Virus record (IMG/VR): IMGVR_UViG_3300033993_003332
Coordinates: 1 to 64,000 of that record
Length of the DNA stretch: 64,000 nucleotides
From: a virus
Strand: one strand, 5' to 3'
Shown piece by piece: positions 25,014-35,700 of the stretch. The notes beneath the pieces are model-generated. The model ran no database searches, was not told the DNA's origin, and was given only the letters and a program-made list of their open reading frames with translations. The translations under genes were made by a program, and so were the position numbers. Numbering within the stretch: position 1 is the first letter of the stretch; every line of letters begins with the position of its first letter.

Positions 25014-25735
25014 GCAATACCATATGCGAAAAATGTCTTTTTGCTCAGAATATTTCTAATCCTATGCCTTGTTCTTTTAGTATACCAAGTCTTATAAAAG
25101 ATATCCATAATATTGTAGAAAAAAATAATTATTTTGTTATTAATAACTACACATGTAGATATGGTTTTAGTAAAAATATTTATCAAGAAAATATCGATAA
25201 GTTTAATGATACAGATATGATGGAGTATGTTAAGCAACAAAATATTGTCAAATATTCCTTGGCTCTTATTACTAGTAATATAACATTTAAAGATACTATA
25301 GAAAACTTAAACGCTTTATCGATCAAACCGGAATATATCACTATTATTTGTTATGGCAACGGCTACGACATACACGAGATGCTGCAACAAAAATTACCAA
25401 AATTCATAAAATATAAAGTTCATTCTTTTCTTGAGAATATTCCTTCTCCAAAAGCATTACATGTTGCTCTAGAAACAAATAAAAACAAGACAGGAAATCT
25501 ACTTTGGATTCTAGATGATGAAAGTATTGCTTATGTCTCCAAGTACGATAGTATACAGAATATTAACTATATGATAAATGTTGAGCAAAAATCTGCTCAC
25601 TATTATAGATGTAATAAAATTGATTCTAGTTTTAATGGTATTTTTATTAATACAGATAATTATTGGGCTCTTTCAAAAACACAAGACTACACAATAGAAA
25701 ATAATCAAAATACTTTAGTTATAAACTATGATTGA
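25010..25735 (+). CDS. glycan-cluster protein with N-terminal Cys motif
   Basis: A 241-residue protein of unknown family. It begins with C6-E-K-C9, a third Cys at residue 21 and a fourth near residue 49, possibly a zinc site. A central Rossmann-like stretch YSLALITSNITFKDTIENL followed by PEYITIICYGNG resembles the first strands of GT-A enzymes, and the WILDDESIAY region could hold an Asp-x-Asp-like metal site (DD). A GT2-like role is possible but unproved. It overlaps its neighbours by four and eight bases. Confidence 0.4.
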   Translation: MSNTICEKCLFAQNISNPMPCSFSIPSLIKDIHNIVEKNNYFVINNYTCRYGFSKNIYQENIDKFNDTDMMEYVKQQNIVKYSLALITSNITFKDTIENLNALSIKPEYITIICYGNGYDIHEMLQQKLPKFIKYKVHSFLENIPSPKALHVALETNKNKTGNLLWILDDESIAYVSKYDSIQNINYMINVEQKSAHYYRCNKIDSSFNGIFINTDNYWALSKTQDYTIENNQNTLVINYD

Positions 25736-26396
25736 TATTCTTATTATTACTCCAGAAATTACAAAAGGCATGAAGTCTGTTGGCTCAAAGTGTTTATTAC
25801 CATTAAGAAAAAATCTAAGCGTTATTGAGTATCAAATAGCGCAAGCGCAAAAAATAACAAAACAATCGCATATAACCATTAATATAGGGTTCGATTCTGA
25901 AAAAATTATATCCAAATTATATCGATATAGAACAATCAGATATTTAGTAAATCATGACTATAACAATACGAATCAAGCTAAAAATCTATTATTATATATA
26001 GATCAATATAAACCTAAAAATTTATTAATTTTGAGTAGTGGATTATTATTAAAAGAAAATACAATAGAAAAGACTCATCTTCAAGCAGAATGTAAAATAT
26101 TTATGTTACATAAACATAAAAACAATTTTTCTATAGGATCTTCTATGTCTAAAAATTTAGAGTATTTATTTTTTGATATGGATGAACCATGGACAGAGAT
26201 TGTATATTTGAATGAAGATGCGATTAATATTCTATCTACTTGCGATAGAAATATATTTAAACAAATGTATCTTTTCGAAGTAATAAATTTTTTACTAAGT
26301 AAAAATATAAAGTTCACAAAAGTTTATATTAATAAAGGCAGTATTATGAAAATTAATAACTATAAAGATCTTGATAAAGCGAAAGTATTTATATGA
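25728..26396 (+). CDS. sugar nucleotidyltransferase-like protein
   Basis: A 222-residue protein resembling the NTP-transferase fold (sugar-phosphate nucleotidyl- or choline-phosphate cytidylyltransferases). The N-terminus IDILIITPEITKGMKSVGSKC, then the substrate Lys and LLPLRKNLSVIEYQI, correspond to the G-x-G-[TS]-R-[ML]-x-P-K-x-L-P loop in a degenerate form, and NHDYNNTNQAKNLL matches the NxxYxxTNN-type strand of LicC/choline-cytidylyltransferase enzymes. The start motif is diverged, so activity is uncertain. It would make an activated sugar or head-group for the neighbouring transferases. Confidence 0.55.
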   Translation: MIDILIITPEITKGMKSVGSKCLLPLRKNLSVIEYQIAQAQKITKQSHITINIGFDSEKIISKLYRYRTIRYLVNHDYNNTNQAKNLLLYIDQYKPKNLLILSSGLLLKENTIEKTHLQAECKIFMLHKHKNNFSIGSSMSKNLEYLFFDMDEPWTEIVYLNEDAINILSTCDRNIFKQMYLFEVINFLLSKNIKFTKVYINKGSIMKINNYKDLDKAKVFI

Positions 26397-27112
26397 CAAC
26401 AAAAATAGTTGTACAGAAATTAAATGATAAATTTATTAATAATATTGAATTATCAACAACTCCATTTTGTAATAAAAAAGTATTGAATATAACAGGATAT
26501 CTATATAGGATATATTATATAGAAAAATTTACCCATATAATATTTGCAGCTTCATTATTAGATAATGAAATTAATCAATTCATTGATGAGTTTGGTACTA
26601 CAGTAAATATCTTTATTTATAATGACACAACAAAATATATTGAACACCATCCTAATCTTAAAGGAGTTATTCAGAAAACAAAGACTGATTCAAAAAATAA
26701 AATTATCACTATACCTAAATTAGTTAATAATGAAATTTATTATAGCGATAACTCTATACCTAAATATGATAGCATAGTTTGCTTTTTAGACAATATAGAA
26801 TCTTTACCAGAAGCTTTAAATAATTATCTTTATCCACAATCTATATTATCTATTAAATTATTTAATAATAGCTCTATAATACATCCTCAAAATTTAGGAC
26901 TTCTTTTTGAATATGATAAGGCAAGGATTCTTAAACAAAACAAATATTATTTGGCATTAACAGACGACTACGTTCCAGAAGCATGGGCTTGTGGAGCATT
27001 AGCGCTAGATATTGACGATCTGAATTCATTAACACCAAGTAAATATAAACATACAAAAAGTTTTCAGTCTTATTCTAATTTTTTAAAGGTATTAATCAGT
27101 GATAAAAAATAA
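26393..27112 (+). CDS. glycan-cluster hypothetical protein
   Basis: A 239-residue, strongly AT-rich gene product with alternating strands and helices and a C-terminal region LTDDYVPEAWACGALALDID that resembles the end of GT4-type donor domains (PEAxACG). The usual N-terminal glycine loop is absent. It is possibly another diverged GT-B protein. Overlaps of four and fourteen bases place it firmly inside the cluster. Confidence 0.4.
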   Translation: MTTKIVVQKLNDKFINNIELSTTPFCNKKVLNITGYLYRIYYIEKFTHIIFAASLLDNEINQFIDEFGTTVNIFIYNDTTKYIEHHPNLKGVIQKTKTDSKNKIITIPKLVNNEIYYSDNSIPKYDSIVCFLDNIESLPEALNNYLYPQSILSIKLFNNSSIIHPQNLGLLFEYDKARILKQNKYYLALTDDYVPEAWACGALALDIDDLNSLTPSKYKHTKSFQSYSNFLKVLISDKK

Positions 27113-27557
27113 TATAGGATTTATGCTTATAAATATAGAAAATGATCAACACCATGATTCTATGCTACAAAATATTAGAAAATTGATAGATGCTAATCCA
27201 TATAAAAATATTGTTATATTTAATAGTATTTGTAATAAAATTACTACTTATAATATCCCTATCTTGCATCTGAGTCACGCTAAATTTTTTGAGGGCGACT
27301 TATGGCTATTTGATTTAACTAGTGTTATTATTAGTAAGAACTTCACCAATCTTAATAAAAAAATACTATATTGTAATGACATGCCGTGGTTAAAAAATAG
27401 AACTAATATATATAACGAATGGCTAAAGATTTACGATTCTGATCTAGATTTTGTAACTACCAATCAATATTTGTATGATATATACAGTATATGTTGGAAA
27501 AAACCATTAGATATTATGGAGAATTTCGATTATGAAAAAATACAACACATCGTATGA
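27099..27557 (+). CDS. glycan-cluster hypothetical protein
   Basis: A 152-residue protein starting at a GTG with AAAGG eight or nine bases upstream; an ATG at 27123 is an alternative. It has a Rossmann-like order of strands (GFMLINIEND, KNIVIFNSI, IPILHLSHAKFF, DLTSVIIS, KILYCNDMPW) typical of the N-terminal domain of GT-B or of DUF family glycan proteins. No catalytic motif is visible. It ends inside the following nuclease gene (overlap of 26 bases). Confidence 0.4.
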   Translation: MIKNNIGFMLINIENDQHHDSMLQNIRKLIDANPYKNIVIFNSICNKITTYNIPILHLSHAKFFEGDLWLFDLTSVIISKNFTNLNKKILYCNDMPWLKNRTNIYNEWLKIYDSDLDFVTTNQYLYDIYSICWKKPLDIMENFDYEKIQHIV

Positions 27558-28344
27558 CCAACTATCTGATCAAGATAAAAAAGATCTAATATTATCTTTA
27601 TATTCATCAGAAGGTAAGAGCTTTGCTGATATAGCTACTATGTACGATACTTATGCTAATAGAATAAGACGAGACGCTAAAAAATATAATATAAAAATCA
27701 GAGATAAAAGCGAAGCTCAAAAAAATGCATTAAAAACTGGCAAACACTCTCATCCAACAAAAGGCAAAGAAAGATCAGAGGACACAAAACAAAAAATAGG
27801 GATGGGAGTATTAAACGCATGGGAAAATCTCGAAGACAACGAAATACAAAAAAGAAAGCTTAAAGCTAAACAAAATTGGGAAAATTTAGACGATAACACA
27901 AAAGAAAACATACTTAAATCTGCTAATATGGCAGTAAGAACCACCAGCAAGGTAGGATCAAAATTAGAAAAATATCTACATAAAAGACTATTAAGTGATG
28001 GTTATAAAGTAGAGTTTCATAAAGAGCAAACACTGGTAAACACAAGGTTGCAAATTGACCTGTTCGTTCCTAGTATAAATCTAGCTATAGAAGTGGATGG
28101 TCCATCTCACTTCACTCCTGTGTGGGGCCAAGAATCTTTAAAAAGAAATAAAAACTACGATAATAAAAAAGAAGGATTAATCATTGGTAAAGGATGGAAC
28201 TTATTGAGAATTATACAAACTAAAGATTATTCTGATGCTCGTGCGTTTTTGATCTATGATCAAATACTACAGATTATAAAAACAAATCATTCTGATCTCA
28301 TTTCTGGACAACAGAAATTTATTATAAAGGATACCAATGGCTAA
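27532..28344 (+). CDS. Vsr-like (EDxHD) homing endonuclease with NUMOD3
   Basis: A 270-residue free-standing homing endonuclease. Residues 20-55 form a helix-turn-helix (KSFADIATMYDTYANRIRRD), residues 74-98 a NUMOD3-type DNA-binding element (HPTKGKERSEDTKQKIG), residues 100-130 a repeated WENLxDN helix, and 140-225 a Vsr/EDxHD nuclease core with E146, D176, E187-V-D189-G-P-S-H193 and D210. The type known from phage I-Bth0305I has the same signature. It targets DNA of a related phage and spreads its own gene. Its target cannot be read here; no intron is seen. It sits beside the annealing-protein gene. Confidence 0.78.
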   Translation: MKKYNTSYDQLSDQDKKDLILSLYSSEGKSFADIATMYDTYANRIRRDAKKYNIKIRDKSEAQKNALKTGKHSHPTKGKERSEDTKQKIGMGVLNAWENLEDNEIQKRKLKAKQNWENLDDNTKENILKSANMAVRTTSKVGSKLEKYLHKRLLSDGYKVEFHKEQTLVNTRLQIDLFVPSINLAIEVDGPSHFTPVWGQESLKRNKNYDNKKEGLIIGKGWNLLRIIQTKDYSDARAFLIYDQILQIIKTNHSDLISGQQKFIIKDTNG

Positions 28345-29056
28345 AAAAGATAAAAATGAAGTTGCTGAAGATAATATTGTTGAAAAGAAAATTCCAACAA
28401 TTGCTGATTTAGACTGGACAGATTATGTTCTAGGGCTTTTATCTGACGATGAAAAGATTAGTGGCAATCCAACAACGGATGGTTTAAGGCGTATTTTTGA
28501 AACTGTTTTAAACTGTAGATTAATATCATCAACAAGTTTGGTTGTTCAATCTCCTAGTCCGGAAAATGAAAAAAGAGCAACGGTTATACACTCACTATCA
28601 TACTGTTTAAATCCAACCCTTCAGGACTCAAACGGTTTAAATATTGTGTCTGTGGATGGCTCTGCGGACGTATACTGGGGTAACTGTGACAAGGTTTATA
28701 GGAATCACCCGGTTGCTGTTGCAGAAACAAGGGCCGAGGGCAGAGCATTGCGCAGAGCATTAAGATTGCGCAAAGTAGTAGCGGCAGAAGAACTGTCCAA
28801 AGAAATCGAAGATCATCCTGATCAAAATAGTGTTAATAAAATTAGTAATCAACAAATTAATTTTATAGATGTTTTAGCTCAAAGACTAAATATTAATGTG
28901 ACTAAACTATTAGAAGAAAATAGTATAAAAACAGATAATATTTATAACTTGACTCATGAATCAGCCGTTGATATAATAAGATTATTGTCCAAGTACCAAC
29001 AAAATATGGACAGTATTGCTGAAACTATATTAGGCTACTCAAACGAATGGAAGTAA
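28337..29056 (+). CDS. Rad52/Erf-like single-strand annealing protein (putative)
   Basis: A 239-residue protein with the pattern of phage annealing proteins. Features are NPTTDGLRRIFETVL near the N-terminus, a beta-rich middle with NGLNIVSVDGSADVYWGN, then VAVAETRAEGRALRRALRL, the helix that ends the Rad52/Erf-type core. A short linker and a C-terminal helical domain (residues about 165-239) with INFIDVLAQRLNINVTKLL follow, similar to the tail of RecT/Erf proteins. It would pair complementary single strands during recombination, together with RecA-like and Cas4-like proteins in the window. The assignment rests on motif pattern only. Confidence 0.5.
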   Translation: MAKKDKNEVAEDNIVEKKIPTIADLDWTDYVLGLLSDDEKISGNPTTDGLRRIFETVLNCRLISSTSLVVQSPSPENEKRATVIHSLSYCLNPTLQDSNGLNIVSVDGSADVYWGNCDKVYRNHPVAVAETRAEGRALRRALRLRKVVAAEELSKEIEDHPDQNSVNKISNQQINFIDVLAQRLNINVTKLLEENSIKTDNIYNLTHESAVDIIRLLSKYQQNMDSIAETILGYSNEWK

Positions 29057-29059
29057 TTT

Positions 29060-29383
29060 ATGAAAGTTTTATATAAAGCTAATGATAAGCTACAATTTGA
29101 ACTTGAGGCTAGTGGACAAAAAGAGATTTTTAAAGAACTGGCACTGATACAGGAAATTTTTAGTGAGTCCAAATGCGGCATGTGTGGTAGTACAAATCTT
29201 AAATTTGTGGTAAGAAATGTTGATGGAAATGATTACTACGAACTAAGATGTGCTGATTGTGGCGCTGTTCTAGCTTTTGGTCAACACAAAAAGGGTGGCA
29301 CATTATTTCCAAAGCGTAAAGATGATAATGGAAATTATTTACCACATAATGGTTGGCATAAATGGACAAAAGATAAAGAATAG
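29060..29383 (+). CDS. zinc-ribbon hypothetical protein
   Basis: A 107-residue protein with an N-terminal helix-strand part and a zinc ribbon, C-G-M-C-G and C-A-D-C-G (residues about 39-68), then a conserved-looking GTLFPKRKDDNG and GWHKWTKDKE end. It follows the annealing-protein gene by three bases. Function unknown; many phages have a similar protein near recombination genes. It is the last plus-strand gene: its stop codon directly abuts the stop codon of the opposite-strand gene at 29384. Confidence 0.55.
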   Translation: MKVLYKANDKLQFELEASGQKEIFKELALIQEIFSESKCGMCGSTNLKFVVRNVDGNDYYELRCADCGAVLAFGQHKKGGTLFPKRKDDNGNYLPHNGWHKWTKDKE

Positions 29384-29746
29384 TTACCATTTATTCACTG
29401 GGCATTTTTCGCTATCCCAGCTTAATTTGCTAATATAATTTCGTGTTCTATTTATTGGACAGCCACACTGTAAACAGGATTGATTTTTAAAGAATTCGCA
29501 GCTCTCGCATATTTTAAATCTTCTCTCTATTTCTTCATCTTTGGCTAACACAAAATTATTTTTAGCATGAGCGACCAAGCTTTTAGAGAAGTTTTTAATT
29601 TTTGTGCCAAATCCTGGCTCTTCTGATCTAATATCCATATAAGAACATGGAAAAATCGGTGGATTATTATCTTCAACAGTGATCTCTAGTCCACATTTTG
29701 AGCATTTGTAAGTGTTATCTCTTATGCTTATAAACTCACAAAACAT
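29384..29746 (-). CDS. Cys-rich small protein
   Basis: A 120-residue protein with two Cys clusters. The first is C15-S-K-C18 near the N-terminus, the second C-E-S-C-E, then C-L-Q-C-G-C and a closing C at the end (KICESC, SCLQCGCPIN, EKCPVNKW). This second pattern is seen in many phage proteins of unknown function next to tail or structural genes. It probably binds two zinc ions. It is the last gene of the minus-strand run and starts two bases after the stop of the 2726-residue protein gene. Confidence 0.6.
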   Translation of the reverse strand: MFCEFISIRDNTYKCSKCGLEITVEDNNPPIFPCSYMDIRSEEPGFGTKIKNFSKSLVAHAKNNFVLAKDEEIERRFKICESCEFFKNQSCLQCGCPINRTRNYISKLSWDSEKCPVNKW

Positions 29747-29748
29747 AA

Positions 29749-32700
29749 TTATTTTTCTCTCGGTGGTGGTGTATTCGTAAAAAATTCATATGGTATCATT
29801 TCCCATAGAAACTGACTTTTTAATATGGTGCCTTTATTTTCTATTCGATCTATTGATCCATAAAATGTTCTATACATCATCTCATTCATTAGTTGAAAAA
29901 ACAATGGGGTTGTTGATGGTACTAATTTAGTATCTTCTATTTCCATACATTTCCAATAATAAATATTATTATTTAATATAGGCTGAAAAGACGAACCACT
30001 AACAGATCCCGCTTCTACTATCTCGTATGGATCCAAAATATCGCTAATTTGATTTCTTTTACCCGGTCTAAATAAACCAGTTGGACCATATCTATACACA
30101 GTACTGTAGATATCTAGTCCGCGTAATTGTCTAGGTATTTTTCTAAATTTTATTTTTAGATTATTTACATTATCTAAATTGCATACATTATATATTTTCA
30201 TTGATTGACCAGCTCTAATACCTCCCAATGTTAATAGTCCAAAACCATCAACAGATTTTTGAGGAACAGAAGCCCCTATTGTTTCTCCTGGTGGAGGCAA
30301 ACTAGAAACAAAATTACCATCATCTGGTGGCGGTGGAGAAGGATCATCCGGATCACCACCTCCTACTCCACCAGGTAAATTGCCTATATCCAACACATCA
30401 GCATCCTGAGTACTATTGGTTTTGTCTGCCTTGTTATCTTTTATTTCTAATGGGCTTAGTAATACATCATATGTTTCTATTGCTGTTACCATAATTTCTT
30501 TATAACTATTTATGGTATCCATTCCAGCAGCATTGCCATTGATATGATAATTTCTTTTTATCGTAACTTCTTCCCATTTTATAGGTAATCCTGCTGCTGT
30601 TGCTTTTTTTTCTAAATTAGTTTTATTTTTATTAACTATATTTTCTCCAATAGTATATTTATATGTTTCATATGGCCCACTTCTAAATCCACTAGTACTA
30701 CCTTTGCTGTAATTTATACCATCAGGATCATCTTCTTCGTTTTCCAATATGGATCCTCGTTTATGATTACAAATATTATTTATTGCTAATTGAGGCATTC
30801 CATATATTCCTTGTATATAATTTGCTGGTCTACAAACATATGTTATGCTTTTCAAAACTTTCGGTCTTAGCTCTTCCGCTATACTACAGCCTTGATGAGG
30901 ATCCAAATTTATCCAGTAATTATCATTATCGTATTCGTACTCTATCTGAAAAGCTAAAAGAGATAATCTATCAAAAGGTCTGAATGTTTTAATTTTAGCT
31001 AAAATTTGAGGCTTAATACCATGTCTAGTTCGTTCAAAATCTCTAGTAATAGATACAATATCTTCTTTCAATATAGTATTTTCTTTAAATGTTGTAATAT
31101 CATCAACCACAACGGATTCTAATACTGTAATAGATTCAATATTTTCACGAGCAATCTTTCCGGAGATAATAGATGTTTTATTTTTTATTGTTATTCTTGC
31201 TTTTTGATAATCGCTAGTTTCGTTTAATAGTTTTAGAATATCATTTCTTTCTTGATAAAAAACTCTAAGAGCTAATTCAGAGATTTTTTTATTAGAGTTA
31301 TATTCTGTTAAAGATTCATAGTGTCTATAAATATAGGATAAATTATAACTTTCAATGACTTTATTTGTGGCAACAATAGTATTTACGCCTATGTTTGATT
31401 CTACCTCTAAATTTACATTAGTATTTTCTAATAAATTAAGCCTTGTTATTAAATTTTGAAAAACTTCATTACTTATAGGATCTCCATTAATATCTGTCGC
31501 TTCAATTGGCGGCTTCTCTTCATAATCATTTTCTATTGATATATAACCACTAGGGTACGGAACCATCGAAGAATCTCTAAAATTATTATTTCTTATATAT
31601 GTTAAATGAATATTATTAAAATCAACATTATTAAACGAAAAATATTTAGAATTACTTAATAAATTATCTAAAGTTGTTGAGTTTGCTGGATTATTTACTA
31701 TATATTTACTATTATTATCAACAACAGTAATAACATCATTCAGTTTATGGGGATAGGCTACAGAAGCACCTACATATTTTAAAGAATTAATTTGTTCACT
31801 TTGTTCTTTAGTAAAAAACATTTTATTATACAATAATCTATCTGATTTATGATTATTAAACATGTTACCAATTTTTTCAATATTATTGTACATAGGTATT
31901 TGAGATAGGATATTTTTATTTATTGTGTAAGACCCATCTCCATATGAACCATAACTATTTGTTGTATTATATACTTCCGGGTGCGGCCTATTTAATGATT
32001 CTTTTTCAAAAGCATACATGTTCACAGGATTATTCTTTAAGTCTGTAGAGGACGATAATCCAAATACTACAATTACATTATTATCAGGACTAATAAAGTC
32101 TGCTTTATCCATATCTAATCTATCTACTTTTAATATAGTATACGGTTTTTTATCTTTATAAATTAGTGCTTTACCTAATATTTTGGTAGTATATTTTGGA
32201 GTAGTATCCGCTGGTGCAACAGGTTGATCGGGCTGTGTCGATGTGGGTGTTACGGACGGGGTTTCTCCTGTTGGTCCATCAATAAGATTAACATCTATAA
32301 TTGCATCTGGAGCAATATTTTGACCACTAACTTGAACAATATCCTTAAAAGTAAATATCTCAAATGGTACAGTTCCGTCTATCATTATTAATTTTTTTTG
32401 ATTAATATCTGAATACAGATTTTTAAAAATGCTATATTCGGTATCAGGTAAATCATTATATAAAACATGATTACGTGTTATATAATCTGATTTCTCACAT
32501 AATATCGAAGGTTTTTGTGCTAAAGATACCCATTTACCAGTAGTCGGAACAAAATAGAGACCATCAACACAAACATTAGAGCTATCTGTAGATGAGAATC
32601 TTACATCCACAATATCATCCGTATGATACGATATATTATTATAAGTCAATGGGCCGCTAACAGCATTAAACTCTGTGCAGCCTATGGTTAATTCTTTGAT

Positions 32701-35700
32701 AGACTTTTCCTCTAGTAAATCTTTGATATTTTCAACTACTTTAACAGAAAATCTGGATAATTCTGGCAGCGTATCCTTATTTAATCTGATATAGTTATAT
32801 TTTTTATATGGCAATATAGGACTATTAGCGTATTTAAAAATAGAGGCTTCTGCTTTATACCAAAAAATATTATCTTTTGAAAAATTAATTAGTATTTTTT
32901 CTGGACTACCAAAAGGATATCGTTTGTAATCTTGATGATAAATATCATTAGCTATGGCTTGTCTAAAATCTTGAGCTCTTTGAGCATTAAAATAATTAAC
33001 AATTTGTCCTACGGCTATAGACATAGCAATGTCGCCTCCTCCAAGACCCGCCATAATTCCTCCTAAACCACCAGCCCCACCAAGACCAACAGCTCCCGTA
33101 TATGCGTATGTTGCAGCTAAAATAGCCAGCCATGGAAATTCTACGCCAGGAATACCCTTAATATTTCCAATGAGTTCCGGATCTGATGCTTCACAAATTG
33201 TATTATCTTGAAAAAATATATTAGGAGCATTAATATTTACAAATGGCATCATATGCTTATAGTTTTTTAAGTTTGCCATAAAACCATACCCACCATACTG
33301 GGGTGGCTTACCGTACTCTATAAGAGATAATGCTTCATTATTTCCATATGAATTTAATGATGACAAGATTGGAGCCGTTGGTTTTTTAGTATCTCCAAAA
33401 TGTAACAACAGCTCCCAACTACATAATGAACTATATAAACTACTAGAATTAATTTTATTAGTAAAATCATAAATATTTGTATATAATTGAGAATTAATAG
33501 TATTATCATTAGGCAACATATCATCATGTTCATCATATAATGTTATAGCGCAAGTAAAAAATGTGACATCGTTTTTATTAGGCCCTTTTGTTCCCTTAAT
33601 CCCAGCACCACCTCTTGGTGGACAACGCACAGTAGAATCAAACATTGGTTTACCAGCATATTTACTAAATGTATTATTGGTAATGTTAAGCTTATTAGCC
33701 GTAACCGCATTATGATAAATATTTACTTCTTGATCACTATATCCAAATGGACAAATAGATGGTTTTATAATATCATCAGTGTTAATAATATTTTGATAAT
33801 TAGCAGCAACATATCCTGAACTATTATTATAGTTATGATCGTTTACAACATTATATTTATTGGCATGGTCAGAGAATTTTAAACTAAGATTAAAACTATG
33901 ATTCTGAATATATTCTTGATTTAAAAGATATAAGTGAGGATTCGATGTTGGTTCTTTATATGGAACAGAGATTCCAGCAACAGATGTTTTTGTAAATCTT
34001 GTATTCATATTAGATAAGCTATATAAATATTGAGTTAAATCAGAATTATTAATATTTATTGGATTAAGAGGCCAGTCTTGTGGAGCTGCCAAGCTATCAA
34101 AATCTGATTGTATTGTTTGATCTATAAATATTGATCCTCCAGCAATTGGTGATTTATATCTTTCACCGCCACCAATTCTATATAGTTCATCTAGACATGG
34201 TTTAGAATCAAATACTATACTTAAATCTTTTGTGTTAACATAGTTTAGAAAATTTAGTTTAACTTCTATATCTTTAATAGAAAAATTCAATACTCTAGGA
34301 TTTCTAAAGCCTTTCCATGTTCCGGTTGGATTTGGTAAGTTTTCATAATAGTTTGCTGGTTGCTCTCCATTATCTTTAATACAATTTGGATTGGATCTTC
34401 TGGCCTTACTCATATATTTGACTATATCTTCTGGTATAGGCCCTGGAGGATATCTTGGTCCAGAAACTGGGAAAAGATATTTAAACCTATTATTTTCTGA
34501 ATCACTAATGAAACCAAATTCATCCATGAAGGGTGAAAAATTATCGTAAGATCTAGCTTCGTATCTTTTTGGATCTCCTCCTCTTAATATTCTATATCCA
34601 TGATCATAGGCTTTTCCATTTGCGCTAGGTATATCTTGATCGCCGTATTCTCTATGGATTTGATTAAGCCAAACCCAGTGAGGAGGACTATCGGATCTAC
34701 ACGGTGTTGTTCCGCCACATTGTATGCTTTCTTGAATCCACTGAGCGCCTTCTGCTATTCCTATCTCTATTGATGATTTAAATTGTATTGGAATAATAAA
34801 AAGATTATTTCCGCTATATATATAGCTATCATTCTGAATATTGTTTATACTAGGGCCGCTAAAACTATAAGACTCTCTAGCTCCAACATTGAATTTTAAA
34901 ACACTAGATAGATTCTCTATGCCGCTATGTAATGGACTATCATAAGATATCCATCCGCTTTGAGGATGAAAAACACCCTTTTTAAAATCGATATATTTAT
35001 CAGAATTATCCGGTATAATATCCTCAAAACAATATTTAAAGCCCTCTGCAAAATAAGGAGGATCCAATGATGGTTTGTCAGATTTATAATTTAATGGCTT
35101 TCCTGTGATAGCCGGAAACACAGTTCCAGGATCCGGATGATTAGGAATACTTATTCCTATATTATTAATTATTTCATTATCCCAGCCACCATATGATTTT
35201 ATTTTTGGTGAAAAATCGGTACTAAAAGTCTCATTATTTTCCTTATCAAGTGCTCCACCCCAAGATCTATAATGATAAGTATTATTTTCCCATCCATCTA
35301 GAGTAGAACCCTTTCCTCTTATCCAGTTTCCTCTTGATCCGTATAGATCTGTTGAATATAAACTAAAACAATTAGCGCATTTTGGATCAGAATGGTGTCT
35401 TATATGTTCAAGTTTTATTTTATCTAACCTATATTGAATATTAGCATCAGAAAAATATCTTAATATAATATTAGAAGATTGATCATACTTATAGGATGAG
35501 TCCGCTTTGCCATCTTTTATAGGTCCTCCATAGTAATCTTCTAAATAGTATAGCGTATTGTTAATTAATTTTTCTGGCCGACTCTTTAGAACTTTAATAT
35601 CTGATGTCATGGCTATAGGTAAAGCTAATCCTCTACCATGTATTGCTATACTATTTATAATTGGAGTATGAACTCTTAAATTTTTAGAATTTAATATAAT

